A stretch of DNA of 64,000 bases from Actinophytocola algeriensis (GTDB lineage Bacteria; Actinomycetota; Actinomycetes; Mycobacteriales; Pseudonocardiaceae). Below the pieces are notes generated by a model, which had not been told where the DNA came from, ran no database searches, and worked only from the letters and a program-made list of their open reading frames with translations. Position numbers and translations under genes: made by a program. The stretch lies in the NCBI RefSeq assembly GCF_014203735.1, contig NZ_JACHJQ010000001.1, positions 855,269 through 919,268 on the forward strand. Reading direction: 5' to 3'. The first letter of the stretch is position 1. Every line of letters starts with the position of its first letter. Below are positions 36,872 to 45,060 of this stretch, one piece after another.

Positions 36872-37273
36872 GTGGCCGCAACGCACGACGCACGGGAGTT
36901 GGCGCTGGTCGCCGCCAATGCGGCAGCCGACAAGAAGGCCAGTGACGTGATCGTGCTCGACGTGTCGGACCAGCTGGTCATCACGGACTGCTTCGTGATC
37001 GCCTCCGCACCGAACGAGCGGCAGGTCGGCGCCATCGTCGACAACGTCGAGGAGAAGATGCGCGACAGGGGCACCAAGCCGGTGCGCCGCGAGGGCGCGC
37101 GCGAGGGCCGCTGGGTGCTGCTCGACTTCGTCGACGTGGTGGTGCACGTCCAGCACGCCGAGGAGCGTGCCTTCTACGGCCTGGAGCGGCTGTGGAAGGA
37201 CTGCCCACGCATCGACTTCGAGCCGGATGGCCCGCCCGACCAGCCGAACGGCGCTGAGGGCGGGCCGACGTGA
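36872..37273 (+). CDS. rsfS: ribosomal silencing factor RsfS
   Basis: Binds L14 and blocks subunit joining under starvation. The 133-residue product contains the family blocks KASDVIVLDVSDQLVITDCFVI and GREGARE(G)RWVLLDFVDVVVHV. GTG at 36872 follows CGAGGAGTGAC. Its 3' end overlaps gpgP by four bases (GTGA). Confidence 0.95.
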   Translation: MAATHDARELALVAANAAADKKASDVIVLDVSDQLVITDCFVIASAPNERQVGAIVDNVEEKMRDRGTKPVRREGAREGRWVLLDFVDVVVHVQHAEERAFYGLERLWKDCPRIDFEPDGPPDQPNGAEGGPT

Positions 37274-37884
37274 CCCTGCGCCGGCTCGTCCTGTGGCGAC
37301 ATGGCGAGACCGACTACAACGCCTCCAGCCGGATGCAGGGCCAGCTGGACTCCGTGCTCACGGACGTGGGGCGTAACCAGGCCAAGTTCGCGGTACCCGC
37401 CCTGGCCAGGTTCTCGCCGGACGTCGTCGTCGCGTCGGACCTGAAGCGGGCCACCGACACCGCGACGATCTTCACCGAGACCACCGGCGTGCCGCTGCGG
37501 TTCGACAAGCGGTTGCGCGAAACGCACCTCGGGCTCTGGCAGGGCATGACCGGCCCCGAGGTGGACGAGCAGTGGCCGGGTGCCCGGCAGATCTGGCAGA
37601 CCGACTCGACGTGGACCCCACCCGGCGGTGAGGCGCGGGTCGAGGTCGCCGCGCGTGCCTCCGAGGTGGTCGCCGACCTTGACCAGTCCACTGAGGACAC
37701 CGCGGTGCTGTGCGCGCACGGCGGCCTGATCACCGCGCTGACCGGGTACCTCCTGGAGCTGCCGGTCACCACCTGGGCGAAGCTGGGTGGCATCGGGAAC
37801 TGCCACTGGGTCGTGCTTGCGCGGCGAGCGACCAGCGGCCTGTCCTGGCGGCTGATCGCGTACAACGCGGGCATCACCGGTTGA
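37270..37884 (+). CDS. gpgP: histidine phosphatase, probable glucosyl-3-phosphoglycerate phosphatase
   Basis: A 204-residue phosphoglycerate-mutase-fold phosphatase. The phosphohistidine motif is LWRHGETD (His11), and the second catalytic His is in VLCAHGGL. The family alone only says histidine phosphatase; the assignment to GpgP rests on its place between rsfS and octT, as in mycobacteria, where it makes glucosylglycerate for methylglucose lipopolysaccharides. Start and stop overlap both neighbours by four bases, so three genes are coupled. Confidence 0.85.
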   Translation: MTLRRLVLWRHGETDYNASSRMQGQLDSVLTDVGRNQAKFAVPALARFSPDVVVASDLKRATDTATIFTETTGVPLRFDKRLRETHLGLWQGMTGPEVDEQWPGARQIWQTDSTWTPPGGEARVEVAARASEVVADLDQSTEDTAVLCAHGGLITALTGYLLELPVTTWAKLGGIGNCHWVVLARRATSGLSWRLIAYNAGITG

Positions 37885-38600
37885 CCACCCTTCTGGTGTT
37901 CGGGGACTCGCTGAGTTTCCACGGACCGGATGGCCCCTACCCGGCCGACGACGAGCGGTTGTGGCCCAATCGCGCCGCCGCGGCGCTGGGCGGGCGGGCT
38001 GAGCTGTTCGCGAGGGCGGGCTGGACCGCCCGCGACGCGTTCTGGGCTCTCACGAGTGACCCTGGGGTGTGGGCGCAGCTGCCGAAGGCGGACGTGCTGG
38101 TGCTGGGAGTCGGCGGCATGGACACCCTGCCCTCGCCGCTGCCCACCTTCCTGCGTGAAGGGCTGCGCTACTTGCGGCCCGACCCGCTGCGCCGCTGGGT
38201 GCGCGACCGCTATGTGGCCGCGCAGCCATGGCTGGCCAGGGCTCTGCGGGGCCGCCCTGTCGCGCTGCCGCCCGCATTGACCGTTCGCTACCTGGACCGG
38301 GTGCTCGAGTCCATCCGCGCGTTGCGGCCGGACCTGCCGGCGGTCGCGGTCCTGCCGCCGGTGCACCGGTCCAGCTCCTATGGCTTCGTCCACACAGGTC
38401 GACTCCTCGGGACCGCCGCGATCCGCGAATGGGGCGAGCGGTCCGGTGTGCCGCTGCTGGACCTGGCTTCGCTGGTCGGGAAGCACGTACTGGGCGGCCG
38501 GGGCAACCCGGACGGCATTCACTGGGGCTGGGAGGCGCACGAGCTGGTGGGCAAGGCCCTGGCCGATGAGGCAGGAGCTCTGCTCGACCGGCCGCGATGA
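37881..38600 (+). CDS. octT: SGNH hydrolase, probable diglucosylglycerate octanoyltransferase
   Basis: A 239-residue SGNH/GDSL protein. Block I is GDSLSFHG (Ser10), with a Gly in LGVGGMD and the catalytic pair in DGIHWGWEAH at the C-terminus. It starts with TTG at 37881 inside the gpgP stop codon. In mycobacteria this gene position encodes OctT, which adds octanoate to diglucosylglycerate in methylglucose lipopolysaccharide synthesis; the pairing with gpgP supports the same role here, but the substrate is inferred. Confidence 0.8.
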   Translation: MTTLLVFGDSLSFHGPDGPYPADDERLWPNRAAAALGGRAELFARAGWTARDAFWALTSDPGVWAQLPKADVLVLGVGGMDTLPSPLPTFLREGLRYLRPDPLRRWVRDRYVAAQPWLARALRGRPVALPPALTVRYLDRVLESIRALRPDLPAVAVLPPVHRSSSYGFVHTGRLLGTAAIREWGERSGVPLLDLASLVGKHVLGGRGNPDGIHWGWEAHELVGKALADEAGALLDRPR

Positions 38601-38637
38601 CGCTCATTTCGCCACCGACCACGTAGGCTCTCCGACC

Positions 38638-39495
38638 GTGCCGGTCGCAGTGGTCACCGATTCGAGTGCGTACCTGCCGGATGGCTTCGCCAACCGGCAT
38701 GCGGTGCACGTCGTGCCGCTGCACGTGCTGATCGACGACCAGTCCGGGATGGACGGGGTCGACATCGGCCCGGTCGACGTGGCGGCCGCGCTGACCGGCA
38801 AACGCACGGTGACGACCTCGCGACCGAACCCGGACGAGTTCGAGCAGACCTACCGGCGGCTGCTCGACGAGGGCGCGGACGGTGTCGTGTCGGTGCACCT
38901 GTCCCGGGAGCTGTCCGGGACCTGGGAGTCGGCGCGGCTGGCGGCGCAGGAGGTCGGCGTCGACCGGGTCCGCGTCGTCGACTCGCGGACCACGGTCATG
39001 GGGCTCGGCTTCGCCGTGCTGCGCGCCGCCACGGTGGCGGCGGCAGGCGGCTCGGGGGAAGCGGTCGAGGAGGCAGCGGTGGTGGCGGCAGCGCGGACCA
39101 CCACGTTCTTCATGGTCGAGACCCTCGAGTACCTGCGCAGAGGTGGGCGGATCGGGTCGGCGGCCGCGTTCTTCGGCACGGCACTCGCGGTCAAGCCGGT
39201 ACTGCACGTGAAGGACGGCCACATCGTGCCGTTGGAGAAGGTGCGCACCACACACCGGGCGGTGTCCCGGCTCGTCGACCTGGCGGAACAGGCCACGGTG
39301 GCCAGCGGGGCGGACGGCGTCGAACTCGCCGTGCATCACCTCGCCGCCCATGAACGGGCGGTGGAGCTGGCGACCCGGTTGGACGAGCGGGTCGCGCCGT
39401 TGTCCGGGTGCCTCGTGTCGGAGCTCGGCGCGGCGATCGGTGCGCACACCGGTCCGGGCATGCTCGCCGTGGTGGTCTGTCCGGCCGACCGGTAA
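38638..39495 (+). CDS. DegV-family fatty-acid-binding protein
   Basis: A 285-residue DegV protein. It starts VAVVTDSSAYLP, has the TSRPNPDEF loop, the S-x-x-L-S-G-T-W (SRELSGTWESA) fatty-acid head-group contact, and the LRRGGRIG block. DegV proteins bind a fatty acid and, in Firmicutes, present it to a fatty-acid kinase. GTG at 38638. The 140-bp gap after it has two DnaA boxes. Confidence 0.93.
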   Translation: MPVAVVTDSSAYLPDGFANRHAVHVVPLHVLIDDQSGMDGVDIGPVDVAAALTGKRTVTTSRPNPDEFEQTYRRLLDEGADGVVSVHLSRELSGTWESARLAAQEVGVDRVRVVDSRTTVMGLGFAVLRAATVAAAGGSGEAVEEAAVVAAARTTTFFMVETLEYLRRGGRIGSAAAFFGTALAVKPVLHVKDGHIVPLEKVRTTHRAVSRLVDLAEQATVASGADGVELAVHHLAAHERAVELATRLDERVAPLSGCLVSELGAAIGAHTGPGMLAVVVCPADR

Positions 39496-39555
39496 CCCGC
39501 CACCGTCTCACAGCACACCGACAATTCCGCGCCCGAAACCGCCCGCCACGGGCAG

Positions 39556-39583
39556 TTGTCCACAGCCCACCGAGTTGTCCACA
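39556..39583 (+). promoter_or_regulatory. pair of perfect DnaA boxes upstream of comEA
   Basis: TTGTCCACA occurs at 39556-39564 and again at 39575-39583, same orientation, 19 bp apart, each within GTTGTCCACAG. This is the preferred DnaA box of high-GC actinobacteria. They lie in the non-coding gap between the degV-type gene and comEA, 53 bases before the comEA GTG. Confidence 0.7.
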
Positions 39584-39635
39584 GCGGACGTCCACCGACC
39601 CTTCCGCCCACCCGTTCCCGCATATCGTCGAACCC

Positions 39636-40454
39636 GTGATCGAAACGACTGCACGGCGCGAACGGAGAACCGAAGCGACCCGGGACCGTCTCGCCGGCCT
39701 GATGGGCCAGGCGCGGGCGGAACCGCGAGAGGAGACCGCCGACCTGCCACCCGACCAGGGATGGGAGGACGTGTCGGTGGATCCGCCCGAGCCACCGCCG
39801 CGCGAGCCGTGGTGGCGGCGTGGCCTGGCGGGCAGGCTGATGGCCGAATGGACCCCGGAGACGGCCGGTGGAGGCAGGCGGAAGCTGGCCGTCGCGGTCG
39901 TCGGTGGGCTCGTGCTCACTGTCATGGTCGCCGTCGGCGTCGCCGTGTCGTCGGGTGGGACCGAGCACGAGGCACCGCCCGTGCTGCCGGTAGCCGCCGC
40001 GAGCGAGTCGGTGCCGCCGCCGGAGACGTCCATGGTGGTGAGCGTGGTGGGCCGGGTCTCGCGACCGGGGCTGGTCACGTTGCCGGAAGGTGCGCGGGTC
40101 GCCGACGCCCTGCGGGAGTCCGGCGGACCGATGCCGGGAGCTGATCTCGGTCCGCTCAATCTGGCTCGCAAGCTGGCCGACGGCGAACAGATCTACGTCG
40201 GTGTGCCACCGCCGCCCGGAACCGAGCCGGTTGCGGGTGCGACGGCGCCGGGGGAGCCCGAGAAGATCGACCTGAACGCGGCGACGCTGACGGATCTCGA
40301 CACGTTGCCCGGGGTGGGACCGGTGACCGCGCAGAGCATCGTCGACTGGCGCGCCGAGCACGGCCGGTTCGACAGCGTCGACCAGCTGCGGGAGATCGAC
40401 GGCATCGGGCCGAGCCGCTTCGAAAAGCTGCGGGACCTGGTAGTGACGCGATGA
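39636..40454 (+). CDS. comEA: ComEA-family DNA-binding protein
   Basis: A 272-residue anchored protein. A cytoplasmic N-terminus rich in Arg/Glu and Pro leads to one membrane segment (about residues 83-106), an SLBB domain (VVSVVGRVSRPGLVTLPEGARV...) and a C-terminal helix-hairpin-helix DNA-binding domain (KIDLNAATLTDLDTLPGVG and IDGIGPSRFEKL). In naturally competent bacteria ComEA captures DNA outside the membrane. GTG at 39636. The stop overlaps the comEC ATG (ATGA). Confidence 0.93.
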   Translation: MIETTARRERRTEATRDRLAGLMGQARAEPREETADLPPDQGWEDVSVDPPEPPPREPWWRRGLAGRLMAEWTPETAGGGRRKLAVAVVGGLVLTVMVAVGVAVSSGGTEHEAPPVLPVAAASESVPPPETSMVVSVVGRVSRPGLVTLPEGARVADALRESGGPMPGADLGPLNLARKLADGEQIYVGVPPPPGTEPVAGATAPGEPEKIDLNAATLTDLDTLPGVGPVTAQSIVDWRAEHGRFDSVDQLREIDGIGPSRFEKLRDLVVTR

Positions 40455-42859
40455 TCAGCGGGTTGGGGCTCGACGTCGGTGGCAGGCAGGACTGGCGACT
40501 GGTGCCCGCGGCTCTTGTGGTGTGGTTCGCGACGATGGCGGGCCTGCTGCTCGGCTGGTGGTGGACCGCGGTCGGCGGGCTCGTCGGGGTCGCGGTGGGT
40601 GTCGCCGTGGTGGCCCGGTCCCGTGGGCGGTCGGCGGTCGCCAGGTGGTGGCGATTGGGCATGGCCTGGTCGTTGCTCGTGTGCGGCCTGCTGGTGGGGC
40701 TGGTCGGGACGCTGAGACTGCGGGCGGCCGCGGAGGACCCGCTGCGGGTGCTCGCGGGTGCCGGGGCGTCGGCGGTCGTCCGGGTCGAGGTCACTGAGCG
40801 GCCTAAGCCGGTGTTCTCCGCCGGGTTCGGTGGCCAGCAGGGCGGCGTGTGGACCGTGGTGGTGCCGGCTCGGGTGGTGAGTGCGGTGGTCGCTGGTCGT
40901 CCTGTGCGGTCGGCAGGGGCGGTCGTGGTGATCGCACCGGCCGAGCGGTGGCGTGCGCTGCTCCCGGGGCAGCAGGTGACCGCGACGGCGGCGATGGCGT
41001 CGGCTCAGCCGGGCGAGCTGACCGTGGCCGTCCTGAGGGTGCGTGGACCGCCGGAGGCCGTGAGTGAGGCAGCGGCGTGGCAGCGGATCGCGCACACCCT
41101 GCGGGCAGGACTGCGAGATGCGGCGGCTGTGCTGGACGCGGAGCCGCGCGGACTGTTGCCCGCGTTGGTCGTCGGCGACACCGATGAACTGCCTCCGCAG
41201 GTGGTGGACGAGTTCCAGGCGGCAGGGCTCGCCCATCTGCTCGCTGTGAGTGGCAGCAACCTGGCGATCGTCTGCGTGGCGGTGCTGTTGCTCTTGCGGA
41301 CGTTGCGGTGTGGGCCGAGGACCGCGGCTGCCGGAGCCGTGCTCGCGCTGGTCGGGTTCGTGGTGCTGGCGGGGCCCGAACCGAGCGTGCTGCGAGCGGG
41401 CGTGATGGGTGCGGTCGGGCTGCTGGCTCTCGCGGTGGGGCGGCAGCGGGCGGCGTTGCCTGCGCTGGCCGTCGCGGTGATCGGGTTGGTGCTGTGGGAC
41501 CCGGCCATGGCGGTGAGCATCGGGTTCGCGCTGTCGGTGCTCGCGACCGGCGGGCTCGTGCTGATCGCGCCGAGGTGGGCGGACCGGCTCGCGGGGCGGG
41601 GAGTGCCGCGAGGGTTGGCCGAGGCGCTGGCGGTGCCCGCGGCCGCACACCTGGTCACGGCGCCGGTGGTGGCTGGGTTCGCGGGTGAGGTCAGTCTTGT
41701 CGCGATCGGCGCGAACCTGCTGGTGGCGCCAGTGGTCGCGCCGGCGACCGTGCTGGGAGTGCTGGCGGCGGTGGCCGCGCCGGTGTCGCCGTGGCTCGCC
41801 GAGGTGCTGGTGCGGTTGGCGGGTCCGGAGGCGGACTGGCTGATCCTCGTCGCACACCACGCCGCAGGTGTGCCGGGAGCGGTGATCTCCTGGCCGGCGG
41901 GGTGGCTCGGCGGGGTACTGCTCGCCGGGTGCGTGGTGTTGCTGGTGGCGGTGTTGCGCAGACGGCGGCTGCGGGTGCTCATCGCCCTACTGCTGACCGG
42001 GCTGCTGGTCGTCGTGGTGCCGTTGCGGGTGATCGCGCCTGGTTGGCCGCCGGACGGATGGGCCGTGGTGGCGTGTGACGTCGGGCAGGGCGACGCGTTG
42101 GTGCTCGCGACGGGCGACGCGGGCCGAGCGGTCGTGGTCGACACCGGGCCGGAGGCGGCGCCGCTCGCCGGGTGTCTGGACCGGCTGGACGTGTCGCGTG
42201 TGCCGTTGGTGGTGCTGAGCCACCTGCACGCGGACCACGTCGGTGGACTGGAGGCGGTGCTGTCGGACCGGGCTGTGGGGGCTGTGGGCCTCAGCCGGGC
42301 CCGGGAACCGCGTTGGGCTTGGGAGGAGGTGCGACGGCAGGCGCGGGACGCCGGGGTGCCGGTGGTGCAGTTGACCGCCGGGCAGCGGCTGAGCTGGCCG
42401 GGGTTGGTGATCGAGGTGTTGGCGCCGGACGAGGAGGAGGTGATGCCGGCGGCGGAGTCGGACGGTACGGAGATCAACAACGCGTCGTTGGTGTTGCGGG
42501 CGAGCACGCCGGCTGGGCGGGTGTTGCTGAGCGGGGACGTGGAGTTGTCCGCACAGGCACGGTTGCTCGACGGACGGGCGGACCTGTCCGCGGAGGTGAT
42601 CAAGGTGCCGCATCACGGTTCGCGGTACACGTCGCCGGAGTTGTTCTCGGCGACGCGGGCGCGGATCGCGCTGGTGAGTGTCGGGGCCGGGAACCGCTAC
42701 GGGCATCCCAGTCCGTTCATAATGCGACTGCTCGCACGGGCCGGGGTGCTGGTGTTGCGGACCGACACGAGCGGGGACACCGCGATCGTGGCGACGGATG
42801 CCGGGCCTCGGGCGGTCACCCGGGGTGCGTCGCGGGGACCACCTGGTGGCTCTCCGTGA
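40451..42859 (+). CDS. comEC: ComEC/Rec2-family DNA-uptake channel
   Basis: An 802-residue polytopic protein with an N-terminal membrane and OB-like region, the central Competence domain (GLAHLLAVSGSNLAIV then eight or so membrane segments) and a C-terminal metallo-beta-lactamase domain with the metal motif SHLHADHVGG. This is the full-length form that transports and may degrade one DNA strand. ATG at 40451 overlaps comEA by four bases. It ends about 50 bases before an unknown gene. No other competence genes are in the window, so active transformation is not implied. Confidence 0.95.
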   Translation: MISGLGLDVGGRQDWRLVPAALVVWFATMAGLLLGWWWTAVGGLVGVAVGVAVVARSRGRSAVARWWRLGMAWSLLVCGLLVGLVGTLRLRAAAEDPLRVLAGAGASAVVRVEVTERPKPVFSAGFGGQQGGVWTVVVPARVVSAVVAGRPVRSAGAVVVIAPAERWRALLPGQQVTATAAMASAQPGELTVAVLRVRGPPEAVSEAAAWQRIAHTLRAGLRDAAAVLDAEPRGLLPALVVGDTDELPPQVVDEFQAAGLAHLLAVSGSNLAIVCVAVLLLLRTLRCGPRTAAAGAVLALVGFVVLAGPEPSVLRAGVMGAVGLLALAVGRQRAALPALAVAVIGLVLWDPAMAVSIGFALSVLATGGLVLIAPRWADRLAGRGVPRGLAEALAVPAAAHLVTAPVVAGFAGEVSLVAIGANLLVAPVVAPATVLGVLAAVAAPVSPWLAEVLVRLAGPEADWLILVAHHAAGVPGAVISWPAGWLGGVLLAGCVVLLVAVLRRRRLRVLIALLLTGLLVVVVPLRVIAPGWPPDGWAVVACDVGQGDALVLATGDAGRAVVVDTGPEAAPLAGCLDRLDVSRVPLVVLSHLHADHVGGLEAVLSDRAVGAVGLSRAREPRWAWEEVRRQARDAGVPVVQLTAGQRLSWPGLVIEVLAPDEEEVMPAAESDGTEINNASLVLRASTPAGRVLLSGDVELSAQARLLDGRADLSAEVIKVPHHGSRYTSPELFSATRARIALVSVGAGNRYGHPSPFIMRLLARAGVLVLRTDTSGDTAIVATDAGPRAVTRGASRGPPGGSP

Positions 42860-42909
42860 GTCCTGTGCCGCGGACGGAGGGGTTGGTGCGGATCGGCTAG
42901 CTTTGCCTG

Positions 42910-43476
42910 GTGTTCGACAAGCTGCGGAAAGCCGTTGTCGGTGGAGATGTGCCGACTGAGCCGGTGGTGGTGCGGATCCAGGACTCCGGGTTCGGCACGT
43001 TCATCGTGACCGGTGAGTGGGATCCACGAGTCGTGACGGTGACCGGGCCGTGGCAGGCGACGGTGAGGCTCAGCGCGCCGTTGCAGGTGCCCGACGTGTT
43101 GAAGCGACATGTCGTGTTGCTGATCCGGCCGCCGCGCATCGTGCCCACCGACCGGCACGCGGTCACGTTGACCATCGACGGGCAACCCGCGCCGCTGGAC
43201 TGCGGGCGGCGTGCGCTGCGCCGGGCGACGTTCAACGTCCGTGCCAGCGCGGCGGGCCGGGAGTACCTGCTGCGTCACGAAGGTCGGTGGCGGGCTCGGT
43301 TGGAGCGCAACGGGCAGCAGGTGTCGCGGTTGTCCACATCGGATCGTGGGGCGACATTGCACGCCACGTACCAGCCGGGCGCGGACGTCGTGGACGCCAC
43401 GGTGGGTGTGGCGCTGGGTTTGGTGCTCGGCGTTGGGGCGCCTGGGTTTCTGCGGAACCTTCTCGCCGTGCTCTGA
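42910..43476 (+). CDS. conserved protein of unknown function (188 aa)
   Basis: A 188-residue protein beginning VFDKLRKAVVGGDVP. It is mostly beta-strand, with regular alternation such as RIQDSGFGTFIVTGEW, and a final hydrophobic helix (VGVALGLVLGVGAPGFLRNLLAVL) that could anchor it in the membrane. No catalytic motif is visible. GTG at 42910. It contains one TTGTCCACA inside the coding region (43330-43338). A hairpin over its stop separates it from converging thrC. I do not recognise the family. Confidence 0.7.
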   Translation: MFDKLRKAVVGGDVPTEPVVVRIQDSGFGTFIVTGEWDPRVVTVTGPWQATVRLSAPLQVPDVLKRHVVLLIRPPRIVPTDRHAVTLTIDGQPAPLDCGRRALRRATFNVRASAAGREYLLRHEGRWRARLERNGQQVSRLSTSDRGATLHATYQPGADVVDATVGVALGLVLGVGAPGFLRNLLAVL

Positions 43477-43502
43477 CCGTTGTCCGGACAGAGCACGGCG
43501 AG
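43462..43502. terminator. bidirectional terminator between convergent genes
   Basis: CTCGCCGTGCTCTG (43462-43475) pairs perfectly with CAGAGCACGGCGAG (43489-43502), a 14-bp stem that includes most of the stop codon of the preceding gene and ends eight bases before the thrC stop on the other strand. Confidence 0.88.
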
Positions 43503-43510
43503 GGTGGGAC

Positions 43511-44770
43511 TCAGTCGGCCAGTGCTCGGCGGACGGCATCCGCGGACGGGGGCACCGTTGCGCGCGGGCCCACCTTGTCCTCCACGGCGTCCAGGGTCTT
43601 GAGGCCGTCGCCGGTGATGAGGAGGACCGTCTCGGCCTCCGGGTCGAGCTGGCCGGTCTCGATGAGCTTCTTGGCCGTGGCCACGGTGACGCCACCCGCG
43701 GTCTCGGCGAAGATGCCTTCGGTCCTGGCCAGCAGGCGAATGCCTTCGACGACCTCCTCGTCGGAGACGTTCTCGACCGCGCCGCCGGTGCGGCGGACGA
43801 CGTCGAGCACGTACGGGCCGTCGGCGGGCGCGCCGATCGCGAGAGAGCGGGCGATGGTGTCGGGCTTCACCGGCGTCACGACGTCGTGGCCCGCCTTGTA
43901 GGCGGCCGCGACCGGGGAGCAGCCCGTGGCCTGCGCGCCGAACACGCGGTAGGGCTTGCCGTCGACGAGGCCGAGGTCGGTCAGCTCGCGGAACCCCTTG
44001 TCCACCTTGGTGAGCTGGGAACCGGACGCGACCGGCACGACGATCTGGTCGGGCAGGCGCCAGCCCAGCTGCTCGGCGACCTCGTAGCCGAGGGTCTTCG
44101 AGCCCTCCGCGTAGTACGGCCGGACGTTGACGTTCACGAACGCCCAGTCCTCGTGCTCCGCGGCCAGTTCGGTGGCGAGGCGGTTGACGTCGTCGTAGTT
44201 GCCGTCGACGGCGATCAGTGCGCCGTCGTACACGGCCGTGGTCAGGACCTTCGCCCGCTCGAGGGACGACGGGATGAGTACCACCGACTCCCAGCCCGCG
44301 CGGGCGGCGGCGGCCGCGACCGCGTTCGCGAGGTTGCCGGTGGACGGGCACGCGAGCACCCGGAACCCGAGCTGGCGTGCGGCGGCGAGTGCGACGCCGA
44401 CGACGCGGTCCTTGAAGGAGTGCGTCGGGTTGCCGGTGTCGTCCTTGACCCACAAGGACTTCACGCCGAGAGCGGCCGCCAGGCGGTCGGCCTTCACGAG
44501 CCGGGTGAGGCCGGGGTCGGTGTTGGGGTATGCGTCCACATCGGACGGTACGGGCAGCAGCTTGCGGTAGCGCCAGATCGACTTGGGTCCCGCCTCGATC
44601 TCCGCTCGGGTGATGTCACCGAACTCGTAGGAGACCTCGAGCGGGCCGAAACACTCGGCACACGCGAATTCCGGGGCGAGCGGGATCTGGTTGCCGCACT
44701 CCCGGCAGGTCAGGGCGCGTGCGGGCCCGAGGTTGAGCGTGGTGTGGCCGGGGTCGGCGGTGATCGTCAT
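43511..44770 (-). CDS. thrC: threonine synthase
   Basis: A fold-type II PLP enzyme converting O-phosphohomoserine to threonine. The 419-residue product starts with a rubredoxin-like zinc ribbon (CRECGNQ, CAECFG), then has the PLP lysine in HSFKDR, the phosphate loop STGNLANA and the C-terminal block around VLLITGDGLKT. ATG at 44770 follows GAGGAGATACC. It stands alone, not with hom or thrB, and lies behind a SAM-I riboswitch. A related PLP activity cannot be ruled out, since SAM control is unexpected for threonine synthesis. Confidence 0.92.
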   Translation of the reverse strand: MTITADPGHTTLNLGPARALTCRECGNQIPLAPEFACAECFGPLEVSYEFGDITRAEIEAGPKSIWRYRKLLPVPSDVDAYPNTDPGLTRLVKADRLAAALGVKSLWVKDDTGNPTHSFKDRVVGVALAAARQLGFRVLACPSTGNLANAVAAAAARAGWESVVLIPSSLERAKVLTTAVYDGALIAVDGNYDDVNRLATELAAEHEDWAFVNVNVRPYYAEGSKTLGYEVAEQLGWRLPDQIVVPVASGSQLTKVDKGFRELTDLGLVDGKPYRVFGAQATGCSPVAAAYKAGHDVVTPVKPDTIARSLAIGAPADGPYVLDVVRRTGGAVENVSDEEVVEGIRLLARTEGIFAETAGGVTVATAKKLIETGQLDPEAETVLLITGDGLKTLDAVEDKVGPRATVPPSADAVRRALAD

Positions 44771-44783
44771 CGCGAGGTATCTC

Positions 44784-44910
44784 CTCATCTGTCCCGCGTG
44801 CGGGTCGGAATTGGCACCGTGATCGTCGCCGTTATCGCGGTCGCGAATGACGTGGCTGACGCCGGTTGCCGGGGCTTCGTCGGGCCGATCCCTCTGCCCC
44901 TCTGGATGAG
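44784..44910 (-). ncRNA. SAM-I riboswitch upstream of thrC
   Basis: On the minus strand, starting at 44910: CTCATCCAGAGGGGCAGAGG, then GGATCGGCCCGACGAAGCCC and CGGCAACC, the S-box core; after a variable arm, ACGGTGCCAATTCCGACC and the closing GATGAG at 44789-44784. CTCATC and GATGAG form P1. The ribosome-binding GAGGAG of thrC begins within the last bases of P1, and the ATG is 14 bases further on, so SAM-stabilised P1 probably hides the site and lowers translation. No terminator stem is visible between the aptamer and the gene. Confidence 0.93.
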
Positions 44911-45060
44911 CGGTATTCAGTTGTCTGCCGGACACGTTACGGCACACCCCCGTCACCCGGCCAATGTGAGGTCCATCATTCGAGACCCGCTTCAGCGGTT
45001 CTCCACAGCGGCGGGCGTGCCTGTCGATCCGGCCTCGACGGGTGATGCGAGGATGGCGGG

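Noticed and set aside
43330-43338. Single TTGTCCACA as a DnaA box
   Set aside because: Isolated and inside a coding region; may occur by chance. The same applies to the copy at 53947-53955.
43511-44770. Cystathionine or cysteine synthase instead of threonine synthase
   Set aside because: The N-terminal zinc ribbon and active-site blocks fit threonine synthase best; kept only as a possible explanation for the SAM riboswitch.
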